Shown here: one piece after another, positions 1-8,972 of the stretch | How positions within the stretch are numbered: position 1 is the first letter of the stretch | How the letters are laid out: the number at the start of each line of letters is the position of its first letter | Source of the DNA: Ignavibacteriaceae bacterium | Lineage (GTDB): Bacteria; Bacteroidota; Ignavibacteria; Ignavibacteriales; Ignavibacteriaceae | NCBI GenBank assembly: GCA_013388545.1 | Contig: JACAFB010000047.1 | Coordinates: 1 to 64,000, forward strand | Direction: 5' to 3' | DNA: 64,000 nt | Notes under the pieces: model-generated | What the model was told of the DNA's origin: nothing | What the model saw: only the letters and a program-made list of their open reading frames with translations | Databases searched by the model: none | Made by a program: the position numbers and the translations under genes

Positions 1-477
1 ACAAATTCGCTTCTATATCAGGTTGTACCTCAAAAAACATTTCAGGTGCCGGCCGGAATATTATTTTCTGATTCAATGTACTACTGGCGAGTCCGAACTG
101 CTACAAATGGCGGAGTCGGACCCTGGTCAGAAGCTTTTAGCTTTAATATTATTATAACAGATGTAGAAGATGAACAGCAACTTCCAACAGAATTCGCGTT
201 AATGCAGAACTATCCAAATCCATTTAAACCATCAACCAAGATTCGCTATAGTATTCCAATAAACGTCAAAGGTCAAACGTCAAAAGTAATTTTGAAAGTT
301 TATGATGTTTTAGGAAATGAAGTTGCAACATTAGTTAATGAAGAAAAGCCAGCAGGTAATTATGAAATTGAATTCAGACCAGAATCCAATATCAGGAATC
401 CGGCATCCGGAGTTTATTTCTATCAATTGAAAGCCGGAAATTATATTGAAACCAGAAAAATGATTTTGATGAAGTAG
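1..477 (+). CDS. Secreted protein, C-terminal part with T9SS type A sorting domain (5' partial)
   Basis: The reading frame is open from base 1, so the gene starts left of the window; the GTG at 46 is internal. The visible part has a fibronectin III-like stretch (YYWRVRT followed by WSEAFSF), then the signature NYPNPFKPSTKI and the typical ending SGVYFYQLKAG...KMILMK. In this phylum that C-terminal domain directs outer-membrane export by the type IX system and is removed on secretion. The function of the missing N-terminal part cannot be judged. The final lysine after the KMxLxK strand is normal for the family. Confidence 0.85.
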   Translation, partial: TNSLLYQVVPQKTFQVPAGILFSDSMYYWRVRTATNGGVGPWSEAFSFNIIITDVEDEQQLPTEFALMQNYPNPFKPSTKIRYSIPINVKGQTSKVILKVYDVLGNEVATLVNEEKPAGNYEIEFRPESNIRNPASGVYFYQLKAGNYIETRKMILMK

Positions 478-515
478 CTTAAAAACTTTTATATGATTTC
501 AGCACCGGCGGAATC

Positions 516-1532
516 TCAAACTTTCACCACAACTTTTCCTGTGGTTTCGCCGGACTGAAATTTTGCCAGAGCATTTTTTAGTTCAGAATAGTTGTAGACC
601 TGTCCTAAAAGTGGTTTCGGCAGGTTTAAGGATAATATTTTTTGCAGAAGTTCTTTCATCAATTCATGATTTTCCCATAGGTAAATCAAATTAAATCCCA
701 ACACTCCCCTGTTCTTATCTGATAGTGAAAGCGGATCGACCTTTGGTCTGCTTAAATATTTAAGCAATATTTTTAAATAGTTTGGCCGTTTCCCGCGGTT
801 TGAAAATTGTGCCGCACCATATACAATAATTCTTCCGGAGGGAGATAAACTACGAAAGCTTTCTTTGAATATTTTTCCGCCAATACATTCAAGCACTATA
901 TTTAATTTTCTGTTAGTCAACGCCGCTGAAAGTTTTTTGCCGAATTCTTTATCGCGAATTATTACCTGATCGTAACCTTCTCTTTTAAGTAATTCAACTT
1001 TTCGATTGCTTCCAACTGTGCCAATTATAAATGCATCAAATTTTTTTGCTATCCGGTTTGCATAAAGTCCAACTCCTCCTGCAGCGCTGTGGATAAGAAC
1101 TGTATCTCCCGGTTTGAGATTCCCGAGCTCAAATAAGGCATAATAAGCAGTTAGAGATTGAACAATAAAAGCAGCGCCTTCCTCAAAGGTCCATGTTTCA
1201 GGTAAAGGAATTATATAATTCTTATTAATATTCAGAAAGTCAGTATATGCACCGAACCGAATAACCCCTGCAACACTCTGACCAACATCAAACTCATTCA
1301 CATTTTTCCCTTTTGCATGGATAATACCGGCGTATTCGAGCCCTGGCACAAAACTTTGCTTTGGGGTTGCAGAATAAAGTCCCTTGATTGCAAATAGGTC
1401 TGCAAAGTTCAATCCAATTGCTTTAACCCGGACAGTTACTTCATCATCGGCAGGTTCGGGTAATGCCTCAGTAACATTTTTCAGTCTACTGATTGAACCT
1501 GCTTTGTCAATTCTGTAAGCATTGCGTTTCAT
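516..1532 (-). CDS. Zinc-free medium-chain dehydrogenase/quinone oxidoreductase family protein
   Basis: A 338-residue MDR-superfamily protein, the usual length for NADPH:quinone reductase and VAT-1-like enzymes. The N-terminal GroES-like half contains the GLNFADLFAIKG segment of this branch. The nucleotide-binding half has the AAGGVGLYANRIAK dinucleotide motif near residue 150. No structural-zinc cysteine cluster is seen, as expected for quinone-reductase-type members. It probably uses NADPH to reduce a quinone, enone or aldehyde in the cytoplasm; the substrate cannot be told from sequence. It is convergent with the sorting-domain gene and monocistronic. Confidence 0.85.
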   Translation of the reverse strand: MKRNAYRIDKAGSISRLKNVTEALPEPADDEVTVRVKAIGLNFADLFAIKGLYSATPKQSFVPGLEYAGIIHAKGKNVNEFDVGQSVAGVIRFGAYTDFLNINKNYIIPLPETWTFEEGAAFIVQSLTAYYALFELGNLKPGDTVLIHSAAGGVGLYANRIAKKFDAFIIGTVGSNRKVELLKREGYDQVIIRDKEFGKKLSAALTNRKLNIVLECIGGKIFKESFRSLSPSGRIIVYGAAQFSNRGKRPNYLKILLKYLSRPKVDPLSLSDKNRGVLGFNLIYLWENHELMKELLQKILSLNLPKPLLGQVYNYSELKNALAKFQSGETTGKVVVKV

Positions 1533-1700
1533 AGATAATTCTATTATACAATTGAAAAATATTGGGAATAAATTTAATTCCTGAAATAATTAATTGCATT
1601 AACCGCAGCATAATTTTTTGCCAGATAAATTATTTCACGATTCTGAGAATTTTTCATCAATTCTGTTTAGTTTTATCATATAAATTTTAAGGAGAATTTA

Positions 1701-2312
1701 ATGAAGAAAATAATTTTGCTATTATCTTTATGTGTTTTCATTGCTTCATCCTGCAATGAAGAAGATCCAACGGGAGGAGTAATTGACAGTAAAATCACAG
1801 CTAAAGAAAAAATGAATGAAGTTCTACAGAAAGCAAAACAGGATTTCTCTTCAGATGCAGAGATTTCTGCAGTCTATGGTTGGAATGTTGCACTCAATGG
1901 TGAAATCGATCTGCTCAATACGAATAATGCATTTGTTTATATCGTACAATCAGATCAGAAGCAAAGTAATGAGTTTTATGTTCCTGTTTTTGCCGCGGGT
2001 CCGGTTAAGTCCCCTATAAATTTTAATACAATGCTGGGACTTGTAAAAGATACAACTGCCTCAAATGTGCTTGGTAAAGTTTTTGGAAAGCTTGCCACAA
2101 TTTCGATTGATCCAAATGCAAATTACAGCGATAGTCCCCAGGCAATTCAGGTTGCATTAAACAACGGAGGAAACAATTTTATTACTCAACACAGCGGAGT
2201 GAAAGTTGATATGTTTCTTGTTCCCAGCAAATCAATAGATTCAACATCAGTGATAAACTCTGCAGACTGGATTATTAATTTTTATTCTTCATCGAAGTCA
2301 CTCGTTCTTTAG
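1701..2312 (+). CDS. Hypothetical lipoprotein
   Basis: A 203-residue protein of unrecognised family. It begins with a lipoprotein signal (hydrophobic run ending in the lipobox ASSC, Cys at residue 18), so the mature protein should be lipid-anchored in an envelope membrane. An AAGGAG site 7 bases before the ATG supports the start. The rest is soluble, alternating polar and hydrophobic, and ends in a short strand-like WIINFYSS segment. No catalytic motif is visible. It is followed by a hairpin terminator and stands alone. Confidence 0.8.
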   Translation: MKKIILLLSLCVFIASSCNEEDPTGGVIDSKITAKEKMNEVLQKAKQDFSSDAEISAVYGWNVALNGEIDLLNTNNAFVYIVQSDQKQSNEFYVPVFAAGPVKSPINFNTMLGLVKDTTASNVLGKVFGKLATISIDPNANYSDSPQAIQVALNNGGNNFITQHSGVKVDMFLVPSKSIDSTSVINSADWIINFYSSSKSLVL

Positions 2313-2367
2313 ATCAACAGCGGAACAGGAATAGTAACAACCATCTCAGGCAATTAGTTATTTGCGT

Positions 2368-2410
2368 AAAAAAAAACTCCTGATTTGGAAAAACAAGTGA
2401 GTTTTTTTTT
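2368..2410. terminator. Bidirectional A/T-rich hairpin terminator
   Basis: Nine A followed by CTC (2368-2379) pairs perfectly with GAG followed by nine T (2399-2410). It lies between two convergent genes, so it has a T-run in both directions. Confidence 0.6.
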
Positions 2411-2480
2411 GAGCTAAATTTAATTCTGGGGTAAAATATTAGCGGGTCTTCAGAAGGTTGAATGATTAAATTTTTGTCAG

Positions 2481-3698
2481 TTAAAACTTTCTCCGAATAA
2501 CTGCAATACAATTACCAACTTTTCTCTCGCCTATAAAATCAGAAGGATTATTTACAACTTCGCCATCGATTATCATAGTTGTTGAACCGCCGCCGTCAAG
2601 ATTCAAGCCATGGTAAATACCTTCCTCAATCATCAAGTCAGCAAATTCAACAAGTGTCATTCCCCTGCTTGATTGCTGTCTGCCGTCAACGGTTATGAAA
2701 TAAATTTTAGTGCTGTCTTCAGAAAAACCTATTCCTGTTCGCGGGTGCCTTCTAAAAGCAAAGTTAGGTATTATCCCTTCAATAGTGCTGTCTGCAGAGA
2801 TGAGGTTTATTCCATTTTTAACTAATTGAGGCCAACCACCGACAAGTGATATGATATTTCCATAATTAGGAATGAATTTTAATAAAACTTTTACAGTATC
2901 AGCTTCTCTAAATTCTCTTTCAAGGTAACAGGCCATTTTGTTATTTGATGATAGAATAAACCCATCATTACCAATCGTAATTTCAGAAGGGTTATTTAAA
3001 ACATTTCCCGGAATAAAAAGCAATGTGTCAAGTCTTTTTCCTGTGGGAATTAATTCTCTTTCGTAAACATGCCAATTCTCCGGCTGGATTGGCGTCGTTT
3101 TTCCCTGAAATGAATTATACAGAGTAACAGAATTGCTATCAGTTCTCGAATTAACTCTTTCGATTTCAATAATTGTTTTACCAGGAAGAATCAGCAATCC
3201 CGAAAAAACAAATTGCTCTATCAACAGCTTTCCATTTCCCAAAAGGGCAAACTGTGAATTAACAAATGAGTTGAAGGGTGAATCTGTGAATTTCACAGCT
3301 TTAATAATTTTTCCTTCGCTGATCATATTGTTTACCACTTCACCGTCTGCCTCAAAGAAATCAGCATTTAAAGCGGCAATAACCTGGTAACCGGAGTCAT
3401 TGAGCATTTCAACCATAGAGCTGGTCGTTTCCTTCGCATTAAGTTTGTTATCAGCTTTTACTGTTATTAAAGAGTAATCCGGGTTTTTAATATCTATTTG
3501 CAGAAGGTTAATGACTAGTGTATCCAACTGGTTAATAATTATTTTATGGATCACTCCATCACTAATTGTTCTCTCTTCAATAATAACCTGAGAATGAGAA
3601 GGGGCTGTAAATAATATAAATGGGAGCAAGAAAATTGATTTATATAAAGTTAAAAGAAGCAGTGAAAAGAAGTAATCCCTGATTTTAATCATGATCAT
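2481..3698 (-). CDS. Secreted phosphodiester glycosidase (NAGPA / DUF2233) family protein
   Basis: A 405-residue exported protein with an N-terminal signal sequence (cleavage likely after the SHSQ region near residue 37). The C-terminal part carries the NAGPA core: a TGIGFSED strand, FITVDGRQ, then GLNLDGGGSTTM and the closing GERKVGNCIAV. The domain is named after N-acetylglucosamine-1-phosphodiester alpha-N-acetylglucosaminidase; bacterial members cleave phosphodiester-linked sugars or act on cell-envelope glycans. The exact substrate is unknown. Its ATG overlaps the stop of a decayed thioredoxin-fold gene by the ATGA arrangement, the relic of a two-gene operon. An in-frame ATG two codons later is an alternative start. 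Confidence 0.85.
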   Translation of the reverse strand: MIMIKIRDYFFSLLLLTLYKSIFLLPFILFTAPSHSQVIIEERTISDGVIHKIIINQLDTLVINLLQIDIKNPDYSLITVKADNKLNAKETTSSMVEMLNDSGYQVIAALNADFFEADGEVVNNMISEGKIIKAVKFTDSPFNSFVNSQFALLGNGKLLIEQFVFSGLLILPGKTIIEIERVNSRTDSNSVTLYNSFQGKTTPIQPENWHVYERELIPTGKRLDTLLFIPGNVLNNPSEITIGNDGFILSSNNKMACYLEREFREADTVKVLLKFIPNYGNIISLVGGWPQLVKNGINLISADSTIEGIIPNFAFRRHPRTGIGFSEDSTKIYFITVDGRQQSSRGMTLVEFADLMIEEGIYHGLNLDGGGSTTMIIDGEVVNNPSDFIGERKVGNCIAVIRRKF

Positions 3699-4043
3699 TC
3701 TATTTCTAATATTGATTTCAATTCTTCGAATGACTTCAACAGTGCGATCAGTCTTTTATTCTTATCAATTAGAAACATTGTGGGAGTTGCATAAATATAA
3801 TAATCAATTACCGACTGTCCTTCCCATCCTTTTAAGGCCGAAACATTACTCCAGTTTAGTTTATTGCTTTTAATAAAATTTATCCAATCCTTTCGAAGTA
3901 TCAATCCTTACAATCTTTTCTCCCTCGAGTGATGAGAGCACAGCGCTCGTTTCAATCAGATTAACAACACTGATTCTGAATGTTTGAGATAACCCGATAT
4001 CAAAAAGTAAGATGACAAAAAAAAGTAGAAATGATTTTTTCAT
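3695..4043 (-). pseudogene. Remnant of a secreted thioredoxin-fold (TlpA-like) protein, internal deletion plus frameshift
   Basis: From ATG at 4043 a signal peptide is read (MKKSFLLFFVILLFDIGLSQ), followed by a segment ending LSSLEGEKIVRIDT, which resembles the start of the DUF4369/thioredoxin proteins common in this phylum. That frame stops near 3872. A second frame from about 3904 reads WINFIKSNKLNW...DYYIYATPTMFLIDK, the C-terminal part of a thioredoxin fold including the cis-proline strand (ATPT). The CxxC active site and some hundreds of residues between the two pieces are missing. The tail still overlaps the downstream start by ATGA. Confidence 0.7.
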
Positions 4044-4397
4044 AACTCAAAATAATATAGAAAATATATTAAATAATAATAATCAAAGAGTTTCTTATCT
4101 TTCTGTATAGTTTACTGGATATAGTTCACTATTCAGGGATAAAGGATTAAAACGTATTATAACAACTTTAAAAGTACTTTTGAAAAAAAGCACGGTTGAA
4201 GTTCATAATATTTAATGTCTATTTTTTGAACGAATAAAAATAATAATTCAAACAACACTTATTTCATCCGTTAATCACAATCAAAACAAGATTAACCAAA
4301 AATCGTTTAGGGTATCTTTTATTTTGAATTAAACTACTTTCCTTCTTAATAAATAAAATTGGTAAAATATTTATTAAATAAATCAATCGGACTAATT
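4044..4397. other. AT-rich intergenic region, no gene seen
   Basis: 354 bases between the decayed thioredoxin gene and the BNR-repeat gene. Very AT-rich, with stops in all frames. It presumably holds the promoter of the downstream plus-strand gene, but no clear -35/-10 pair stands out. Confidence 0.5.
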
Positions 4398-7300
4398 ATG
4401 AAAATAAGACATTCAATACTCGCACTTGTTGTGCTGCTGATTTCAATTTCAGATTTAAGCGCACAAATAAATTCTGAACCCGATTCATTAAAAAATATTT
4501 CACTTGCAGGTCTATCGTTCAGAAGTATAGGCCCGGCAGTAACCGGTGGAAGAATCATCGATATTGCAGTTAATCCTTTCAACTTCAGTGAATACTTTGT
4601 GGCATCCGGACACGGCTCTCTCTGGAAAACAACAAACAGCGGAATCACGTTCTCTCCTGTTTTCGACGGAAATAAATCATACGCAATCGGTGCTGTTGAA
4701 ATTGATCCGACAAATCCAAATGTGGTGTGGGCTGGAACCGGCGAGAATAACAGCCAGAACAATGTAATTTATGGTGATGGTATTTATAAAAGTGAAGATG
4801 GTGGAAAAAGCTGGAAAAATATGGGGCTGAAAACCTCAGAGCATATTGGAGGAATTTCTATTGATCCAAAAAATCCGAATATAGTTTATGTGGCTGCAAT
4901 CGGTTCTCTCCGGAATCCCGGTGGTGAAAGAGGAATTTTTAAAACCACAGACGGTGGAAAATCCTGGGAAAGAGTTTTATTCATCAGTGAAAATACCGGA
5001 TGCATAGAAGTTCATATGGATCCGCGTTTCAATAACATTCTCTATGCTGTCGCTTATCAAAGAATGAGAAATTTATACACCGGAGTTTACGGTGGACCTG
5101 AAAGCGGAATTTACAGAAGCCTTGATAACGGTGTAACTTGGGAAAAGCTGACAAAGGGATTACCATCTGAAGATGTTGGAAGAATTGGCATCTCAGTTTC
5201 ACCGGCAAATCCCGATTATATTTATGCAATTATTGAGGCCACCGAAAAGGACAAAGGTGTTTATCGCAGCACAGACAGAGGTGCTAGCTGGACAAAGCAA
5301 AACAGTTATATTTCTTCGTATGCATTTTATTTTCAAAAATTATATTGCGATCCGATAGAAGCAGACAGGGTTTACAGCGATGATGTTTTTATACAGGTTA
5401 CAAATGACGGCGGAAAAACCTGGAGTAATCTTGGAGATAACTTAAAACACGTCGATAATCATGCTCTCTGGATTAATCCAAAGAATAATAAACATCTTCT
5501 CGCCGGATGCGATGGCGGTGTTTATGAATCATTCGATAGAGGTAAGAACTGGGACTTTAAAGCTAACCTGCCAATTACTGAGATTTATAAAGTATCCACT
5601 GATAACGCCGAACCCTTTTACAATGTTTATATAGGTACACAAGACAATAACAGCCTGATGGGTCCTTCAAGAACAATCAATTCCAGCGGAATTACAAACC
5701 AGGACTGGCTTTTTACTAATTCAGGTGATGGCTTTGAAACTCAGGTTGATTGGAAAGATCCGAATATAATTTATGCTCAATCACAGTATGGTGGATTAGT
5801 AAGGTTCGATAAAAAAAGCGGTGAAAATCTGTTTATCAAACCACAGGACTTTGCTGATACGGCTTACCGCTTTGACTGGGATGCTGCATTACTGATTTCT
5901 CAGCACGATAATAAAAGATTGTATTTCGGAGGCAATAAACTTTTGCGATCTGATGACAGAGGAAGCACCTGGGTTGAGATTAGCCCCGATCTAACACGTG
6001 GAGTTCCAAAAGAATTGGCAAGACTTATGGGTCAAAGCTGGAGCATAGATCAGCTTACAAGAAAAAGTTTGATGGCACAGATTGTTACCATTGCAGAATC
6101 TAATATTGATGAAAACATTTTGTTTGTTGGTTCAGGTGATGGATTAATTCATTTCACAACTGATGGTGGCAAAACCTGGAATAAATCATCTGTGCCGGGA
6201 TTACCTGAATACGCAAGAGTTCATCAAATAATTGCTTCAAGGTATGATAAGCTTGCTGCTTATGCTGCCTGTCATAATATGATTGGAGGAGATTACAGGC
6301 CTTTGCTTTACAAAACAACCGACGGCGGTAAAAGCTGGTTCTCCTTAAATTCAAATCTTCCGGAGCGAGGAAGCACATATTCAATTGCCGAAGATCACGT
6401 TGATAAAAATCTTCTTTTCATTGGAACTCAATTCGGAGTTTATTTCACAAATAACGGCGGTGAAGAATGGATTCAATTAAAAAACGGAATTCCTCCGGCT
6501 TGTGTTATAGATCTTGATATTCAAAGACGAGAAAACGACTTGGTTGTTTCAACATTCGGGAGAGGTGTATATATTCTTGATAATTATTCTCCGCTTAGAT
6601 ATCTGACGACTGAAACATTAAAAAAAGATGCAGAGATTTTTCCGGTTAAAGATGCTTTGATGTTTATTCCTGCAAATCCATTCGGATTTAAAGGAGTTGG
6701 CTTTCAGGGTGCAGGTTTTTACTCAGCACGGAATCCGGAGTTCGGAGCAGTTTTTACATTTTTTATTAAAGATGAATATAAAACTCTTAAAGAGAAACGC
6801 AGAGATGCTGAAAAAGAAAAACAAAAGAAAGGTGAAAACATAAAATATCCTGGTTACGATACTCTAAAAGCTGAAATGGAAGAACCCGAATCTTTTCTTT
6901 TATTTACGATCACAGATGAACAAGGAAATGTAGTTCGTAAAATAAAAACTGCAAGAAATAAAGGATTAAACAAAATAGTATGGGATCTTAGATACGCAGC
7001 CTTTACTCCCCTTTCATTAACTACTTTTGATGAAAGTGTTCCCTGGAGTGAACCCGATAAAGGTTACATGGTTGTTCCGGGGAAATATTTTATTTCGCTA
7101 TCTGAATTCAGAGATGGAAAGTTCAGTGAACTTACCGGCAAGCAGGAATTTATCTGCAAGCCGTTGAATATAGTTTCACTTCCTGTTGAAGATAAAAATG
7201 CCCTCGACAGATTTAATATAAAAGTTGCAGAGCTGACAAGAGCAATCACAGGTGCAGATGCATTCCGGCGGGAGCTTGTTGGTAATATTGACTATCTTAA

Positions 7301-7667
7301 AAAAGCAGTAATCGAATCAGCATCTCTGCCTCAGGAAGTTTATACAAGCATTGTTAACATAGAATCTGATTTAAGAGAGTTAAACCGAAAATTAAACGGT
7401 GACCAGTTGCGCAGCAGATATGAAGGAGCTGCTCCAACTTCAGTAAGAGAAAGAGTAGAGCTGATAACAGGTACATTATGGAATACAACTGCAGCACCAA
7501 CTACAACATTCATCAAATCTTATGAAGCAGCAGCAGAAAAGTTTGATGAAATATTGATGTCGTTAAAAACCATTGACGATAAGATAAAACAGGTAGAAGC
7601 AGACCTGGAAAAATTCGGAGCTCCTTTTACACCGGGCAGATTTCCAAATTGGAAAAAGAGTAATTAA
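4398..7667 (+). CDS. Secreted BNR/Asp-box beta-propeller protein (sortilin/VPS10-like)
   Basis: About 1089 residues from the ATG at 4398, chosen because a signal peptide starts exactly there (MKIRHSILALVVLLIS... cleaved near LSAQ). Roughly ten Asp-box motifs (S/T-x-D-x-G-x-x-W) are spread over the first 700 residues: SEDGGKSW, TTDGGKSW, SLDNGVTW, STDRGASW, TNDGGKTW, SFDRGKNW, SDDRGSTW and others. They predict one or two beta-propellers of the VPS10/sortilin kind. The last 350 residues contain a beta-sandwich-like part and a helical, charged tail. The family is often annotated glycosyl hydrolase, but no catalytic residues support that. There is no T9SS sorting domain, so it is probably periplasmic or surface-bound by other means. 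Confidence 0.85.
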   Translation: MKIRHSILALVVLLISISDLSAQINSEPDSLKNISLAGLSFRSIGPAVTGGRIIDIAVNPFNFSEYFVASGHGSLWKTTNSGITFSPVFDGNKSYAIGAVEIDPTNPNVVWAGTGENNSQNNVIYGDGIYKSEDGGKSWKNMGLKTSEHIGGISIDPKNPNIVYVAAIGSLRNPGGERGIFKTTDGGKSWERVLFISENTGCIEVHMDPRFNNILYAVAYQRMRNLYTGVYGGPESGIYRSLDNGVTWEKLTKGLPSEDVGRIGISVSPANPDYIYAIIEATEKDKGVYRSTDRGASWTKQNSYISSYAFYFQKLYCDPIEADRVYSDDVFIQVTNDGGKTWSNLGDNLKHVDNHALWINPKNNKHLLAGCDGGVYESFDRGKNWDFKANLPITEIYKVSTDNAEPFYNVYIGTQDNNSLMGPSRTINSSGITNQDWLFTNSGDGFETQVDWKDPNIIYAQSQYGGLVRFDKKSGENLFIKPQDFADTAYRFDWDAALLISQHDNKRLYFGGNKLLRSDDRGSTWVEISPDLTRGVPKELARLMGQSWSIDQLTRKSLMAQIVTIAESNIDENILFVGSGDGLIHFTTDGGKTWNKSSVPGLPEYARVHQIIASRYDKLAAYAACHNMIGGDYRPLLYKTTDGGKSWFSLNSNLPERGSTYSIAEDHVDKNLLFIGTQFGVYFTNNGGEEWIQLKNGIPPACVIDLDIQRRENDLVVSTFGRGVYILDNYSPLRYLTTETLKKDAEIFPVKDALMFIPANPFGFKGVGFQGAGFYSARNPEFGAVFTFFIKDEYKTLKEKRRDAEKEKQKKGENIKYPGYDTLKAEMEEPESFLLFTITDEQGNVVRKIKTARNKGLNKIVWDLRYAAFTPLSLTTFDESVPWSEPDKGYMVVPGKYFISLSEFRDGKFSELTGKQEFICKPLNIVSLPVEDKNALDRFNIKVAELTRAITGADAFRRELVGNIDYLKKAVIESASLPQEVYTSIVNIESDLRELNRKLNGDQLRSRYEGAAPTSVRERVELITGTLWNTTAAPTTTFIKSYEAAAEKFDEILMSLKTIDDKIKQVEADLEKFGAPFTPGRFPNWKKSN

Positions 7668-7689
7668 AATAATAACTGCTGAAAGAATC

Positions 7690-7730
7690 AAAGGCTTGTC
7701 AAATAACTGACAGGCCTTTTTATTTTATTT
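7690..7730 (+). terminator. Rho-independent terminator
   Basis: A 12-bp stem (7690-7701 with 7708-7719, one G-U pair), a 6-base loop, then a T-rich run (TTTTTATTTTATTTTATT). It closes the BNR-repeat gene. Confidence 0.8.
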
Positions 7731-7815
7731 TATTTTATAATTGAGATATAAGCCAGGTAATTTGATAGCAATCAATAAAAAAAGCTGAAATCTTTCGAAT
7801 TTCAGCCTTTCAATG

Positions 7816-7889
7816 TGGGCCCAGATGGGCTTGAACCACCGACCCTCTGATTATGAGTCAGATGCTCTAACCAACTGAGCTATAGGCCC
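7816..7889 (-). tRNA. tRNA with CAT anticodon (Met elongator or Ile2)
   Basis: A 74-base cloverleaf on the minus strand: acceptor GGGCCTA pairs with TGGGCCC, D-arm GCTCAGTTGGTTAGAGC, anticodon loop ACTCATAA, T-arm GGTTCAAGCC, discriminator A. The 3' CCA is not encoded. The CAT anticodon reads AUG, or AUA if C34 is lysidinylated by TilS; the gene sequence alone does not decide. Confidence 0.93.
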
Positions 7890-7993
7890 AAAATTTTCAT
7901 ACAAAAATTAATATTATTGAGTTAATAAAACAACCACTGAATTCTCCAACAGTTTAAGTAATGAAAAAAGTTCAGCGCACTTATCAGCAATAT

Positions 7994-8230
7994 TCACACG
8001 TGCGTATGATTCAAAATAGGGTTTCCATCCGGATAATTAACAACAAGGCTAGCAGGTCTTGTAGTTTTTTCATCAACTTCAATTTCTAATTGTTACCTTT
8101 AGCTTTTAATTCCCTTTGCAGCTCCCTAACATCAGTAAAGTAATTCAATGACGCTGCATTTTGATCCAATCCAGGATTAAAAGTTATAATATCCTTTTTA
8201 AATATTCCCTGAAAAAGCACTATAACGCAA
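7994..8230 (-). pseudogene. Remnant of a VOC/glyoxalase-family protein
   Basis: One minus frame reads ITFNPGLDQNAASLNYFTD, continues VRELQRELKAKG and stops at 8086. A second frame continues QLEIEVDEKTTRPASLVVN, then YPDGNPIL, and ends at 7994. Joined, these are the last third of a VOC metalloenzyme, where the DPDGNPIL strand near the C-terminus is characteristic. A frameshift, loss of the N-terminal half and no start mean the gene is dead. The rest of the 540-base gap up to 8426 shows no gene. Confidence 0.6.
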
Positions 8231-8426
8231 ATATCTTTTTTATAATAATCCATTTCCGCGATATTTCACCGGCGAAAAAACAAAACCAGGTTTTTTATAA
8301 AAAGCTTAAGAAACATGAATGTATTTCACACTTAGACTTAATGAAAATGCACCAAATTTCATCTCTGTTTCTTCAGTTTATTGAACGATCTGTATTTGCG
8401 GAAAGAAAAATGGAATGGAGTAAAAA

Positions 8427-8936
8427 TTATTTACCGGCTTCTTCTTCTTTAAAGGTAATTTCGGCTGTCAAATTTCCTTTTTCATCATACTGTTGCCAGA
8501 GTCCCATTCGTTTTCCATTAACAAACGAGCCTGACTCTTTCAGCTTTCCGTTTTTATAATAAAAATTCCACTTACCCTGTGGAAAGTCATTAACGAAATT
8601 GCCTTCAGATTCTAAAGTTCCATCCGGATAAAAGTATCTCCAGTTGCCTTCGTTCTTATTTTTAATAACATGACCAAACATCTCCCTTTTACCTTTTTCA
8701 TTCAGAATTTCAAACTTGCCATTTTTATAACCATCAACGACTTCGTAAATCACAGTTTTACCATTAACTGTGTCTTTTATTGTACCCGTGAATAATTTTC
8801 CGGAACCGACCTCGTAAAGCAAATCATCCTTTAAATAAAATTCTTTTTCTTCTTTTTCGGAACACCCGATAAAGATCAGAGCTGGAAGAATGATGAATGA
8901 TAAAATAAATATTATTGCACGCCAGTTGTTTTTCAT
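8427..8936 (-). CDS. Lipoprotein with MORN-like (YwqK-type) repeats
   Basis: 169 residues with a lipobox (IFIGC, Cys near residue 25), so probably lipid-anchored. From about residue 70 there are tandem repeats of about 23 residues with the pattern G-x-W-x-x-Y-x-x-x-G-x-L-x-x-x-G-x-F: GNWRYFYPDGTLESEGNF, GKWNFYYKNGKLKESGSF, GLWQQYDEKGNL. These match the YwqK/MORN-variant family often labelled antitoxin. In Bacteroidota-type genomes such lipoproteins are common and usually unrelated to toxin-antitoxin systems, and no toxin partner is adjacent. It lies downstream of the HIT gene on the same strand. Confidence 0.8.
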   Translation of the reverse strand: MKNNWRAIIFILSFIILPALIFIGCSEKEEKEFYLKDDLLYEVGSGKLFTGTIKDTVNGKTVIYEVVDGYKNGKFEILNEKGKREMFGHVIKNKNEGNWRYFYPDGTLESEGNFVNDFPQGKWNFYYKNGKLKESGSFVNGKRMGLWQQYDEKGNLTAEITFKEEEAGK

Positions 8937-8972
8937 TAAATGATATTCCGATGTTGGAAAAATATTTAAAGA

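Noticed and set aside
2314-2511. 65-codon minus-strand frame after the NAGPA gene
   Set aside because: Overlaps the end of the NAGPA gene in another frame and the terminator; no ribosome site.
3691-3873. 60-codon plus-strand frame
   Set aside because: Antisense to the thioredoxin-fold remnant, whose protein motif is recognisable.
4346-4762. 138-codon minus-strand frame at the start of the BNR gene
   Set aside because: Opposes the signal peptide and first Asp-box repeats of a clear gene; no ribosome site or family.
4398-7667. Glycosyl hydrolase function for the BNR-repeat protein
   Set aside because: Asp-boxes are structural and no sialidase-type arginine triad or acid pair could be identified by eye.
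8161-8559. 132-codon plus-strand open frame
   Set aside because: It runs across the VOC remnant and into the well-supported MORN lipoprotein on the other strand; no motif and unlikely composition.
8427-8936. Antitoxin role for the YwqK-like lipoprotein
   Set aside because: Lipobox and lack of any partner toxin gene argue against it; the name is a family label only.
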